Source: Calonectria ilicicola
Taxonomy: Eukaryota; Ascomycota; Sordariomycetes; Hypocreales; Nectriaceae
Direction of reading: 5' to 3'
NCBI GenBank assembly: GCA_020809705.1
Contig: CP085832.1
Span: forward strand, 186,001-250,000
Length of the DNA stretch: 64,000 nucleotides
Positions within the stretch are counted from its first letter, which is position 1. Each line of letters opens with the position of its first letter. Under the pieces are notes generated by a model that did not search any database, had not been told where the DNA came from, and was given only the letters and a program-made list of their open reading frames with translations. Positions 21,749-32,797 of the stretch are shown in pieces. The translations under genes and the position numbers were made by a program.

Positions 21749-24355
21749 ATGGGACTGTCATCATTTCGCATCAAGGCGGTGCCGCTCTCGGTAATCACAA
21801 ATAATTATTATGTGGCCCTCTTTGTTTCTCGTTGCACCAACCGCCGCTTTATTCTGGCGATTGCTGCGACATCCATCCTTAGCGCCAAGGTCGTCCACAT
21901 TTACGCTCATCTAAATGCCTTGTTAATGTCAGATATATGGACCTGGGGCCTGTCATTCTTCGCTCAGGATACAATCCTGCTCATCACACTTTATTTGCTA
22001 CTCGATAAGCATCTATTCCAACCGGTTCCCCGATTAGCTTCAGCTGCGCTTGGCGTAGCATCGTTTATCACCACATTTGTCTTGGCTTTGGCGACTTGCA
22101 ACATCTCTTTCTTCAGTTTAACCGGCAGTGAGATTCACTGGAGCAATATTGGCTTTCTCGCAGATCCATCAAGCATCGGATATCTCTTGATGGGATTGGC
22201 GTCATCTATCTTAACGTTTAGTGCCATAGCCATCTTCAGCTGGCTTACCCAAGATGTCTATCATTTCATTTTGAGCCTCACTTTGGATATTATTGAATGG
22301 CCATTTAAACTTTTGTGGACTAAAGTCACATCGCGACAGAATTTGGGAGAGAAAGCTGGATACATCCACCTCCAACAGCAAGATGTTGATTCACCACTGG
22401 AAGAGGAGGGATACATTAATATGGGGGAGAAGCCAAAGGGTTCGAATGGTGGGGGGTTTGCCAGCAAATGGAAGATGTTTTGCTATGTTGCGCTTGGTTT
22501 GGGCCTTTCTGCTCAAGCTTTGGAATCGATGACAAGACCTCTTGACAAGTCCTTCATTTTCGTATCATGGACTTTGCCATTAGTTCCTTTTGTGGATTTT
22601 GCACATAGCTCAACGAGCCTTTTTGATCTTCTGCCGGTATTCAATGCTGGAATTGGTCGTCGCTGGGATAACTTGACGGCTCTCGGCGAACCCGTCGAGT
22701 TTTCCTGGCTCCCGCAGGATACTGCCTTGCCAGGTTTCGATGACTGGTTCTTTAAAAACACAACACATTATAGGGCTGACCAAGATCCCTTAAAAATATC
22801 GAACCTTGATAACCCACTGCGCACAGTTCTCAAGGACAAGTTATCCAACATCAAGATCCGCCATGTAATGCTGGTGAAGCTTGAAAGTACCCGGAAGGAC
22901 GTGTTTCCTTTCAAAAAGGATGGAACATTTTGGGAAAGTTTAGCCAATAGCTTCCCAGATAAACAGCTTCCTTCGGCAATCCAAGAACGGTTGGCTAACC
23001 TCACTCCTACGGCGAACTTCATCACTGGCGATTATAACGACGGATTCAACCATCAGTCTCAGAAGAAGCGCGGTGGAATCAACTTTAAGAACGCTCGAAC
23101 AAGCTCAAGTTACACACTCAAAAGCTTGACAGCCACCCTATGCGGTCTGGCGCCGCTAGTTGTTGATTGGAATGTCGAGGTCAACCATCACATTTACCAA
23201 CCGTGCTTGCCGCATATTTTCAACGCTATGAACAAGTTAAACAAAAGTCAGACGAGGGAAGAAAATGAGTTTGACGGTTACAAATGGAAATCATTGTATA
23301 TGCAATCAGTCAACGGCTTATTTGATCGTCAAAATGTCCAAATGCCTTTGCTTGGATTCGCGAAGGACGAAGTCATTGATCTGCAGTATCTCATGGGTCC
23401 TTCTGCTTCACATGGCAAAGCTAAACCAGAAAAGGGCAGAGATATGACTCCAGAGTTCATCCTCGAACCATATATTCGCGACGCTCTTGCTTCAGCCAAG
23501 CAGAAAAACGAGAGGTTATTCCTTACGCATCTAACCAGTACTACACACGCTCCATTTAAGCTGTTCCAAGACAGCATGAACGAGTTTATGCCTTTTCACG
23601 GGGATAAAAGCAGGGAAGTGGCGTCTAATTACCTGAACACAATCGGTTATGTTGATAGGTGGCTTGGAAGGCTACTTCAAATTCTGGACGATGAGGGAGT
23701 AGCGGACGAAACTTTGGTTATTTTCATGGGTGACCATGGCTTGCCAGTAGCTGAAAAGTCTGGTGGTGTTACACCCTACTATGCATGGCGCGAGACAGCA
23801 TTTCACATCCCGCTCGTGCTGTCACACCCAAAGCTACCTAGTCTAGATGTTGATGCTCCAGTTGTGTCGATGGAAGTACTTCCAACTATACTGGACTTGC
23901 TCCGAGAAACAGGGTCATTGTCTGAACAAGAAAGCAAGGCGGCACTTGATCTGATGGAAAATTACGAGGGCCAGTCTCTTGTGAGGCCTGTGAAGGTTGG
24001 GTCTGGAAAAACCAGCCAACCAGATTGGCAATTTACAGTCACCAATCCCGGACGCTCAACAATCAGCATTCACGATCCCCAATATCCCAAGCGGCATCTA
24101 ATTGTGCCAGTGATTGATGACGTTGAGTGGCGCTTTACTGCCGACGTGGACGCCGACCCGTTGGGAAATCACCCTCTTGTTAATTTTAGCTTCAGGAGGT
24201 TTATTCAGCAAATCAAAATGCAGCACGGTATTGAAGCAGCCAAATGGGCAGAATCGGCTGCTTTTGCCGCTAGGTGGTGGATGAAGGACACACGGCAGCG
24301 TTGGCGGTATGATCCCTTGAAAGATGGGAAAGGACCGTTCAGTCACCACCATTAA
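21749..24355 (+). CDS. Polytopic membrane protein with sulfatase / phosphoglycerol-transferase-type domain
   Basis: A single-exon protein of 868 residues. The first ~190 residues hold about five hydrophobic helices (for example FILAIAATSILSAKVVHIYA and FITTFVLALATCNISFF), with another near residue 245. The large remaining part has the alkaline-phosphatase/sulfatase fold: MLVKLEST near 370, a Thr/Ser-rich nucleophile region TSSSYTLKSLTATLCG near 450, FLTHLTSTTHAPF near 590, and the metal-binding GDHG near 661. The helix bundle plus outward sulfatase-type domain recalls bacterial lipoteichoic-acid synthases. Fungal relatives are usually just called sulfatase-domain proteins. I see no C-x-(P/S)-x-R sulfatase signature, so true sulfatase activity is doubtful. 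A role in cell-envelope phosphate/glycerol transfer is a guess. Confidence 0.85.
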   Translation: MGLSSFRIKAVPLSVITNNYYVALFVSRCTNRRFILAIAATSILSAKVVHIYAHLNALLMSDIWTWGLSFFAQDTILLITLYLLLDKHLFQPVPRLASAALGVASFITTFVLALATCNISFFSLTGSEIHWSNIGFLADPSSIGYLLMGLASSILTFSAIAIFSWLTQDVYHFILSLTLDIIEWPFKLLWTKVTSRQNLGEKAGYIHLQQQDVDSPLEEEGYINMGEKPKGSNGGGFASKWKMFCYVALGLGLSAQALESMTRPLDKSFIFVSWTLPLVPFVDFAHSSTSLFDLLPVFNAGIGRRWDNLTALGEPVEFSWLPQDTALPGFDDWFFKNTTHYRADQDPLKISNLDNPLRTVLKDKLSNIKIRHVMLVKLESTRKDVFPFKKDGTFWESLANSFPDKQLPSAIQERLANLTPTANFITGDYNDGFNHQSQKKRGGINFKNARTSSSYTLKSLTATLCGLAPLVVDWNVEVNHHIYQPCLPHIFNAMNKLNKSQTREENEFDGYKWKSLYMQSVNGLFDRQNVQMPLLGFAKDEVIDLQYLMGPSASHGKAKPEKGRDMTPEFILEPYIRDALASAKQKNERLFLTHLTSTTHAPFKLFQDSMNEFMPFHGDKSREVASNYLNTIGYVDRWLGRLLQILDDEGVADETLVIFMGDHGLPVAEKSGGVTPYYAWRETAFHIPLVLSHPKLPSLDVDAPVVSMEVLPTILDLLRETGSLSEQESKAALDLMENYEGQSLVRPVKVGSGKTSQPDWQFTVTNPGRSTISIHDPQYPKRHLIVPVIDDVEWRFTADVDADPLGNHPLVNFSFRRFIQQIKMQHGIEAAKWAESAAFAARWWMKDTRQRWRYDPLKDGKGPFSHHH

Positions 24356-25965
24356 GCCCGTAAAGAAAAGGGTTTCTTGCGTCAAATATTACATCTGTTT
24401 GGGTTAATTATTCTTTTGGTCGCGTACATGATATAGACCAAATAGGGCTGTTTAATACTTATGGTGTGTTTGCTAGTTTTAAGTCATGCGCACCAAAGCA
24501 AGATTCTTATTGAGTCTACGTTCTCTTTTTTTCTCTTTCCTCTTTTTGGGCGATAAACAGCTATTTTACGCGATATAGACGGATGATAGTTCAAAGATAA
24601 CAGTTCAAGTATAATTAAATATATTTTCCCTGATCAAAATTTATTTGCTTGTTCGAGTGATGACGATCATGGCCATGTAAAAATGCGATAATGCTAGCTG
24701 CTAGCCCGGCAGGCTTCCAACTCCGAAATACAGGTGGCCTGATCTTTGGGACTTGGATAGCATAGGAGTGCGTCGCAAGCCCTAATAGAGGGTCACCTAT
24801 CCTGCAACGAGAACTTTTTTGCCGAGGTGCACGGAACTGTGTTCGAAATGCCGAAGGAATATGGGCGAGCGGAATAGTTCCATCAGATTATCTCAAAACT
24901 GTATCATGCTGTTACAATCCGGGAATAATGCTGTCTGGGATTGTGTATTTGTCAATGTTATCTCACACGCCTATTGTTTTTAGCAACTATGCTCCGAAAT
25001 GTATATCTATCATGCCGGCTTCCTGCTAGGGATTTGAATCGCGCCCAGTTACTATCACCGACGTGGACCCTTGTTTCAGCTTCGGAATGTGACGAGGCAC
25101 AAATATGGGCACACTATGGGTGTCATTGCAGTGTATTCCCGCTGTTCCGATCGGATCTTGGACTGTTTTGGCAGTATTAATTCCCACAACTGGATTGATG
25201 CAGCAGCACGGGCCGACAGGGTTGGCACGGGTCCAATAGTTGAATGACGACGAACTCAACTCTCCGCATTATTTGCGACCCTGAGCCCTGTCCGGATGCA
25301 AGATCCGTACTGAGGCGGGCTGTCTTCCGGAGGGGGAGGCGAAGAGCAACGGTGATGTGACAGGCATCCGCTCCGTTGAGTGCCGTGTTTGCCGGGCACG
25401 CGCAAGCCAAGCCAATCAGGAGGCCCAGAAGACCAACGCAAAGGTAGTCGGAGATAGCCCCAAGCCCCGAGGTTATCTGACAGGTGTCGTGAGGGACGAG
25501 CTTTAGGTTGTGGGGATTTTGAGTGCTCAGATTGAGTAGCCAGTGCTTTTTTTCCTCGTGGATTTGGGCAGAATGGAATGAACTGGGCGGAGCGAGATGG
25601 AGTCAACTCGATATTGAACAGTTAAAGTACATCACGTTCCAAAAGTAAAAATGCGAGGCATGACTAAGATAATGGCACACACAGGTGGTCTCCTCCCCCT
25701 CAAGTGCTAAAGATGGAGCAAAAAATGAGAAAGCCAAAAAAGAAAAAGCAAAGTAAGTAACTTCTGCCAGATCTGTGGAGTCCCGCTTCTCCGCACCTAG
25801 CGTCCAGTGCCCGCAGTGGGCCACGGGACATCCGGGGTAATGGGGTAGTGTCTGTGAGAGCAGAATTGGAGAAGAGGCCGTAATGGAAAAGTTGAAAAAG
25901 GGAAACACTCCTCCCTCTTCTCGAGAATAATCTGCATCCAACTCACTCACAAAGCTGCTACCAAA
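24356..25965. other. Intergenic region
   Basis: About 1.6 kb separate the sulfatase-fold gene and the MFS gene. A tRNA-like T-arm string near 25028-25045 on the minus strand was examined and rejected. Nothing else is supported; the right part is the MFS promoter and leader. Confidence 0.5.
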
Positions 25966-27683
25966 ATGTCCTCCACAGACAAGCCCGAGGAGCTGTACGT
26001 TGAAAATGGGGTGAGCAACCACGACCAACAAGCGAAGGTAGTCTGATGCTAAGAGTTTACAGCCAAAGGAGTATGGCCTTTCTCCCGAATATCAAGCATT
26101 TCTCCTCGAACACCATGGGACATTGGAGTTGGATCCGATGCCTAGCATGGATGAGGCAGATCCTCTGAATTGGCCCAAACCCAAGGTAGTTCTCTTCGAT
26201 AAAGCTCCAGTCCAGATTCATCTAACCAAGCCAAACAATACAGAAAATAGTGAATCTGATCCTCATTGCCTTCCATGCTATGATGGCAACGTTTACAGCG
26301 GCTGCTATTCAGTCTGCCTACGTGGACATTGCAGAAGATCTAGGTGTTAGTGTACAACGGACGACTTACCTTACATCGCTGGTCATTGTCATTATTGGAT
26401 GGGCTCCACTACTATGGCGTCCTCTCTCTAACGCTTACGGTAGACGTCCCATATTCATCTTGTCTTTGGTTTGTAGTGCTGTTTGCAATGTGGGCTGCGC
26501 CCTATGTCATTCATATGGCACCATGGGACTCTGCCGAGCCCTCACTGCCTTCTTCATCAGCCCAGCTGCATCCATTGGCAGTGGTGTGGTGTCTGAAACC
26601 TTCTTCAGCAAAGAGAGAGGACGATACCTCGGTATCTGGACAGCTATGGTGACGTTGGGTGTTCCCATTGCCCCCTTGATATTTGGCTTCGTGGCCATGA
26701 GGGTTGGGTATAGGTGGATCTATTGGACTCTGGCTATGGTGAGCTATGCGCAATTCAGTCTACAATAATCACCACTAACGCTAGTCTCTCAAGGTCAACG
26801 GAGCGCAGTTGGTTCTCTATTTCTTCTTTGGTCCTGAGACTCGCTATGTGAACCGCGGACAACAGGCGACAGGGAACCAGACTTCCTCCTTCCGTAGACA
26901 ATATTTCAACTTTGGTCGCATCGATCCCACTCCTCTCACGGCTAGGGATTTCTTCAGCCCATTGCTATTCATCACTCGGCTCTGTGTCATCATCCCAGCC
27001 ATCGCTCACTCCATGATCTTCCTTTGGGGTAGCATTGTCATCACCATCGAGATTCCTCAACTCTACCCCGACAAGTTCGGCTTCAACACTCAGCAAGTCG
27101 GTCTTCAAAACATCGGTCCTATTGTGGGTACCCTACTCGGCGAGCAGATTGGTGGTTTCCTCTCGGATCGATGGATGCGGATGCCGCAGAAGCGGGGAAC
27201 TTCCCCCAAACCCGAGTTTCGGATATGGGTTAGCTACCTGGGCCACCTGTTGACTATTTGCGGCGTGGTGGTGTTCCTCGTGCAGTCAGACAGACTTACC
27301 AAGTGGAATGTGACCCCTATTGTGGGGGCAGCAATTGCCGGCGCAGGGAACCAGATTGTCACCACGGTCATGATGACATATGCAGTCGACTGCTACAGGC
27401 CAGATGCTGCCAGTATTGGAGTCTTCATCACCCTTGTCCGTCAAACGTGGGGGTTCATTGGGCCTTTCTGGTGAGTATAGAAACGTTACGAGCGCACATT
27501 AAGAAGAGTGATTGCTAAGCATAATTCAGGTTTCCCGATTTGTTTGCCAAGATTGGCCTATCGCCCAGCTCTGGAGTTGCTGCTGGCATGATTGTGGCCG
27601 TGGCCATATTGCCTACAATGCTCCTACAGTGGAAGGGCTCTTCATGGCGCAAGCAATCCAAGGATGCCGAGTATGAGTCATGA
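25966..27683 (+). CDS. MFS transporter, DHA1/drug-H+ antiporter type
   Basis: Five exons (25966-26010, 26063-26185, 26244-26738, 26794-27470, 27530-27683) encode 497 residues with consistent phases. A hydrophilic N-terminus (LNWPKPKK) leads into the first membrane segment, VNLILIAFHAMMATFTAAAI. The loop motif WRPLSNAYGRRP between segments 2 and 3 is the family's motif A. SPAASIGSGVVSETFF matches the fourth to fifth segment region of fungal DHA1 members. The second half contains a long cytosolic loop and six further segments. Substrate cannot be told: relatives export drugs or polyamines or import small organic molecules. The Zn2Cys6 regulator gene starts 1.6 kb downstream in the same direction and might control it. 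Confidence 0.9.
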
Positions 27684-29301
27684 ACACTACGCTTCTGGTG
27701 AATTTTGGTTGGTTGAGCACGCATCAGTAGCCATCTGGCATGGTTTAGAGCAATGGGTCGGCAAGCTAATGGACGGATTGTCAATGGATGGCCAGGGCAG
27801 TTACTGGGTGTCTGTTTTCGCCACAGGGGAAAGGATTATTCAGGGGGTTGCGACGCTTGGGTTACAGCATGTAACGGTTTACTTCTCTTCTTCTTTTGAT
27901 CTTGAAGAGCAGGATTATTGGCATTCACGCCGCTCTCCTGCTTGCAGAGTGATATTTTTCGTCTTAAGTAGTGTTTGGCCCGAGGCCAGCAATTTTTAAG
28001 CGATTTTAATGATACCCTAGTAGCAAACATGTCGCACGCAAGTGGAGGACTACTCAATGTGATGGGATGTACGCGTTTGGAATCTGTGATGCATGCACGG
28101 CAAGTAGACACGGGTCCCAGCTTGGCTGATGCCCACTACTCCAACTTTTTTTTTCCCCAACTTTTGACGGCAATAACCGAGTTGGGGTTCACCGGGAGTT
28201 ACCTTTTAGTCACTCTTTTCCAGGGTTAGAGGTTGCCACACTCGGCCTAATGTGTGCGTGAGGAACACGCGAGCTGCCAGGTTGGGGATGCTCCAGAACA
28301 ATGACGAGCGCAGGTGGCCTTTGGTTTGCGTACTGCCCCCCTTTTCTCGGCTTGTGGCGCCCGGAGGCTTGAGCGGAGACATGCCGGAGCGGCTAATCCA
28401 GATCCTATTGGGCTGTCGTGGAGTTGTGGACACGGCACTAGCGCGTGGTCGGGTATAAGTCAATCCACGGACGTGACGGAAGGGCTTGACCACGTCAGAT
28501 GGAAGGGATTTTTTGCAGTCCTGTATCGGAGAAGCAGCCTTGGGGAACCTGTGCCCCGTATTTGCATCTCCAAGAACTTCATATAAACACTTTGCCTCAA
28601 TTTTTAGGTCGCCTGGCCCTCGGCAGCCGGGATGGGCCTTGATTAATGTCTACAATGCTTCGGACTTGTGTTCGGTTTTCGGACGCGGCAGCAAGCGATT
28701 AACTAATGGGATGCAACTGGGTTCATTTTATCTGATGAGCAGTGGTACGAACAATCACGAGATGTGAAATACGGTCTGTGGTTTTTGTGCTTGGTTCATT
28801 GCCAAGAGGCTGTTGTTGATTGATGGTGGATTTTAAGCTTGATCAGCAGTGGGTAGGGCTAGAGAGCGCTTGGCACAAAAAAAGATGCAAGACAAGCCAG
28901 AAGTCATTCATAAGCAACAAGAATTGAAAATTGATTGAACGCAACGTCGGCTGCCAATTATAAGCTGCATAGTCGACAAGGCCGCATCGCCCCGCGTCTG
29001 TCGTCATTGCAGCGTCCAGCCGGGAAATGGAATATCCACCCAAAAAACACGGCTGTGCTCAGATGGCATGAAGAGGGCTTGTACCGAGCTAAGGCGGCGG
29101 CGCATGACTGGCAAAGGCAGAGACGCCCGGGGCGCCATGGTTCAGTGTGAGGCACTTCATTGATGTGTACCCCACTCTCTCCAGATCAACGCGACGCGCA
29201 CGCAAACTTCTCATCAGCCTCGCCAACCCCACAAGTGCCTTGTCTCTACCCTGTTATCAGTGTCGTCGTGCGCTACTGCCGTCGACGATGTCCATGGATG
29301 G
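27684..29301. other. Intergenic region between MFS gene and Zn2Cys6 gene
   Basis: About 1.6 kb without a supported gene. The right part serves as promoter of the regulator gene. Frames on both strands are short and have no recognisable domain. Confidence 0.5.
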
Positions 29302-31948
29302 ATGATGCAGAATTCAAGTGCTCCGTTGGTCAAGCGACCCAGAGCCGCCGTCGCCTGCAATGGCTGTCGCCAGACAAAATCAAAAGTCAGTTCGGCCCAA
29401 GTCTCGGATTATCGGCTTTGGCGCGCTGACAGCCTCAACACAGTGTGATAGTGCCAGGCCCGTCTGTGGGCGCTGTGCTGCGAGAAACGTCGAGTGCGTG
29501 TATACGCAAACCGTTTGGGACAAGCGTCTAGAGCGCCAAGAGGACAGAAGGTCAGTGGCCGTGGGCGAGCGCGCAGCATGAGAAAGAGCAAGTCTAAATG
29601 TGATAGGGATTTACAGAGCGCTGCTGGCCCTGAGAAACAGAGTGGCCGAGCTTGAGGCCCGTCTGGCTGTCGTCTCGACTTCTTCAGGGCAGACTTTTGA
29701 ACCAACCCCTAACCCCAATCTGGCTGCTGCGGATCAAGGCAGATCACCGTTGATGAAAGACACCCCTGGTGGAGTGTCTGAAGCTGAGAGCCAGGAGACA
29801 AACCCAGAGTCTGCAGCCGACATCTTAGCAACAGGTGCCTTTGACCGTCAACCTGCCGCCGATATTGGTTATTTCGGTGAGTAGCTCGCTCATTTGTGCT
29901 GGGGTGGTGTCATGCTCATTTCTGCTCAGGCCCCAGTTCCAATCATGCCATCTTTCGCTTCATCTCCACTGTCATCACCAATTCCAAAGTGAATGGCAAC
30001 CACATATATCAAGATGCGGCATCATCCAGCCCGCTCACTGAAAAGGGTGAGGCTGGCTTCCCTGTGCGGACACCCGGATCTGACCCTGCTTCCATGAGAC
30101 GGGCTGAGCAAACGTTCCCGGATCCAAAAACCTGCATCGAATGGATTTCACGATTTTTTGACACGGTTGGTGCTGTCCTGCCGTATGTGAGTGAAGCACC
30201 GCTTTTGAGAGAGGTCAATAAACTGGGCATCAGCCTTGGATATGACACACCTCAATCACGACCTACAAAAGCGCTCCTCTACGTGGTTTTTGCACACGCC
30301 CTTTCTTCAATCGACCTTGCTGCCGCAGAGCCCTTTTACCACAAAGCTCTAGGATTGCTCTTAGTGAATGAACAGACAGTAGGAAGCTGGAATCTGGAAA
30401 CAAGTCAGAATAAATTCTATCCCCGTCATGTTTCTTTCAACGCTAACGGGTAATAATAGTTCAAGCATTGCTTCTACTAGGGAGCTACCAGCAAAATACC
30501 CAGCGAGCTATGACAAGTCTCAGTTCTCACTCACTTGCTGTCAAGGTTTCATACCAACTTGGACTTCATTCGCCTTCATCCTACGAGCACCTTGGGGCTC
30601 AAGAACGAGACCTAAGAGTCAAAATATGGTTTGCTGTGATTAACCAAGATAGGTGGGATATGTCTCGATAGGCTGCAAGGTACCAAAACTGACTTTTAAT
30701 AGGATGCTGAGCGTTTCTTTGGGTCGCCCATGTCTAATCCCCCCACAATACGTGCGGATCGAAGTGCCAGATATAATTGCCCCTAAATTTCCAAGCGGGG
30801 CGGTTAAAACGTCATCGGCTCTTAGGAGCTCAATATATTTTACCCAGTTGATGTAATATGAGACTGAAAACTTTGTTAGACTTCCACAACTAACGAAATA
30901 CAGATCTCTTCATGAGACCATAGGTGTTGCTCTTGACTCTATCTACGTTTCGAACCTGGAACTGCATACCCCAGTCCCACCAAGGGACATTGTCACAAAA
31001 GCTCTCGAACTAATCGATCTTCTGGAGAACCAACGCCATCAAAACGACCATTTTCTGACTGCAAATCTAAAATCCGACTTGGAATCCTGGTCATTAGAAA
31101 GGTTCCAATCCGAAGCCCATGGTGTCGTCCTCTCATTGTATTACGACCGAACAGTTATGATTGTCAGCGCCATTGTCCTCATGACAGTTCTCGAACAGGC
31201 CACAAACGATAGCTCCAACGACTTGCCTCCCGGGATAATGTTGGACAGTGCTGTTTCTGTGCTTCGGAGAGACTTGGAGGCGGTGAGGGAATTCCAAAGG
31301 GTCCTTTCCGCCATCCTGCGCCAAGCAAGAGTGTTTCTTCGAAGTAGTGCATCTTGGTGGGTGTGCAATTTCACAGGTATGGATATGCTTCCAAAAAGGT
31401 TCACTGGTATGTGGAAATACTAAGCCCAATTTAGCACTTACAATTTCCTTACATGCTTTTGCATTCTGGTTGATTAGTTTACATTCCACCACATTCCCTG
31501 CCGCTATTGGCTTCACCACCGCGGAGGCCGAAAACCTCGTGCTCGGATGCCTCGATGCTTTGAAGACAGTTGGAGGTTCTAGCCTTTTAAGTGCCAAGGC
31601 TCATCAATGCCTACGCCGTTATTTTGAACTAATTAAGACTATTGGTATGTGAGAAACGGATACAGTTTCTTGTGATTTATTGCGTATCAAATTACCTTTA
31701 CTGACAACTTCATTGTTTTAGGTGTGGATCCAGCTGAGCATCAGCAGGGCCCGGCAGAATCTGGGAGCGGCAACGCGATGCAGGATGACTTCTTAGATTT
31801 CATGTTTGGGTCGGTCGATGATGTGTTCCGTCAATTAGGCGACAATGAGTTTCTTGGGGCTGATGTCTTGAACATGGAGAATAGCATCAACAACTACGGT
31901 GGTGGGGGCACTGGCGTTGGAGGCTTTCCAGAAAGATGGAACCAGTAG
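29302..31948 (+). CDS. Zn2Cys6 transcription factor with fungal middle homology domain
   Basis: Nine exons can be joined in frame: 29302-29385, 29444-29550, 29617-29876, 29930-30403, 30460-30652, 30703-30852, 30904-31376, 31435-31644, 31722-31948, giving 725 residues. The zinc cluster is split by intron 1 and reads C19-x2-C22-x6-C29-x6-C36-x2-C39-x6-C46, followed by a basic linker and a short coiled coil (LLALRNRVAELEARL). The fungal_trans domain follows, including ETIQALLLLGSYQQ and the KIWFAVINQDR block. An acidic C-terminal tail (DDFLDFMFGSVDDVF) could be an activation region. It should act in the nucleus as a pathway regulator, target unknown. The start is one of two adjacent ATGs. Exon limits are my own splice choice, well supported by phase. 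Confidence 0.87.
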
Positions 31949-32109
31949 ACTGACGCTATTTATGAATGTATGAGTAACAATGCTTCAACAAAAAAAAAAC
32001 AAGAAATAAAAACTACTTTTTGTTCATCCTCTTAATGGAATTTCGGGAGTGACAGACCAATCTAATAATTTCACTGCTTTGCATCTTAATGATGATCTTT
32101 GCTAGTTTA
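31949..32109. other. 3' flank of the regulator gene
   Basis: Short A/T-rich stretch with an A run near 31991, probably the 3' untranslated region and terminator of the regulator. No gene. Confidence 0.4.
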
Positions 32110-32731
32110 AGGTCCTGAACTTTTCGAGGCGTAGGTCTGCTTTCTGGTAAGATATAGGGATATAGTTGAGGAAAAACTATGTGCTATACTAAAAAGAGCG
32201 ATTATGATTCTGAGACATAGAGTTATATAAGTATTGCTTTGTACTCTTTTTTAGATCTTTACAAAGTTTCTATATTAGTTATAGTATTTTAATAATAATT
32301 AGTTATTTTTTAATTCTTAAGGTATAGGATTATATAGTAGAATTAGTATGTAGGATAAATCTGAGTGACTGATTAAATAGATATATTAAAGTATAACAAG
32401 GAATTATGCTCTGCTCAATGTCACTGCGAGGCCTTGGAAAGCAGACCTACACCTCGAAAAGTTCAGGACCTAAGATACAGAGTTATGTAAGTATTGCTTT
32501 ATACTCTTTTTCAGATCTTTACAAAGTTTCCATATTGGTTATAGCATCTTAATAGCAATTAGTTATTTCTTAATTCTTGAGGTATAAGACTACATGGTAG
32601 AATCGGCGTGCAAGATAAATCTGAGTAGCTAACTAAGTAGATATATCAAAGTACAACAAGGAATTGTGCTCTGCTCAATGTCACTGCGGGGCCTTAGAAA
32701 GCAGACCTACGCCTCGAAAAGTTCAGGACCT
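32110..32731. mobile_element. Non-coding TIR element (MITE-like) with internal tandem duplication
   Basis: The 35-bp segment at 32110-32144 (AGGTCCTGAAC...CTTTC) is the exact reverse complement of 32697-32731, so the unit has long terminal inverted repeats. A second right-type terminus, nearly identical, lies at 32437-32471. The 258-bp segment 32214-32471 is repeated head-to-tail at 32474-32731 with a constant 260-bp offset and no gaps. Thus an original element of about 362 bp (32110-32471) seems to have gained an extra copy of its right part. There is no coding capacity, so a transposase would have to come from elsewhere. Differences between the two copies are nearly all transitions, mostly towards A/T in the left copy. 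A clear target-site duplication was not found. Confidence 0.75.
32214..32731. repeat. Tandem direct repeat, 2 copies, period 260 bp
   Basis: Copy A is 32214-32471 and copy B is 32474-32731. They align without gaps; each ends in the terminal repeat of the TIR element. Substitutions are nearly all C/T or G/A exchanges. Confidence 0.85.
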
Positions 32732-32797
32732 AAAAGAAAATAATCACAACATGCTATTTCTAGTACAACTAACTACTTATGACAAGGCTAATCTATT

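Noticed and set aside
25028..25100. tRNA-like T-arm string (GATTCAAATCCC on the minus strand)
   Set aside because: The flanking bases do not form a 5-bp T-stem, and no acceptor or anticodon arm can be folded.
31410..31434. Very short intron starting at the second GTATGT in the 29.3-kb regulator gene
   Set aside because: It would be about 25 nt; the upstream GTATGG at 31377 gives a normal 58-nt intron in the same phase.
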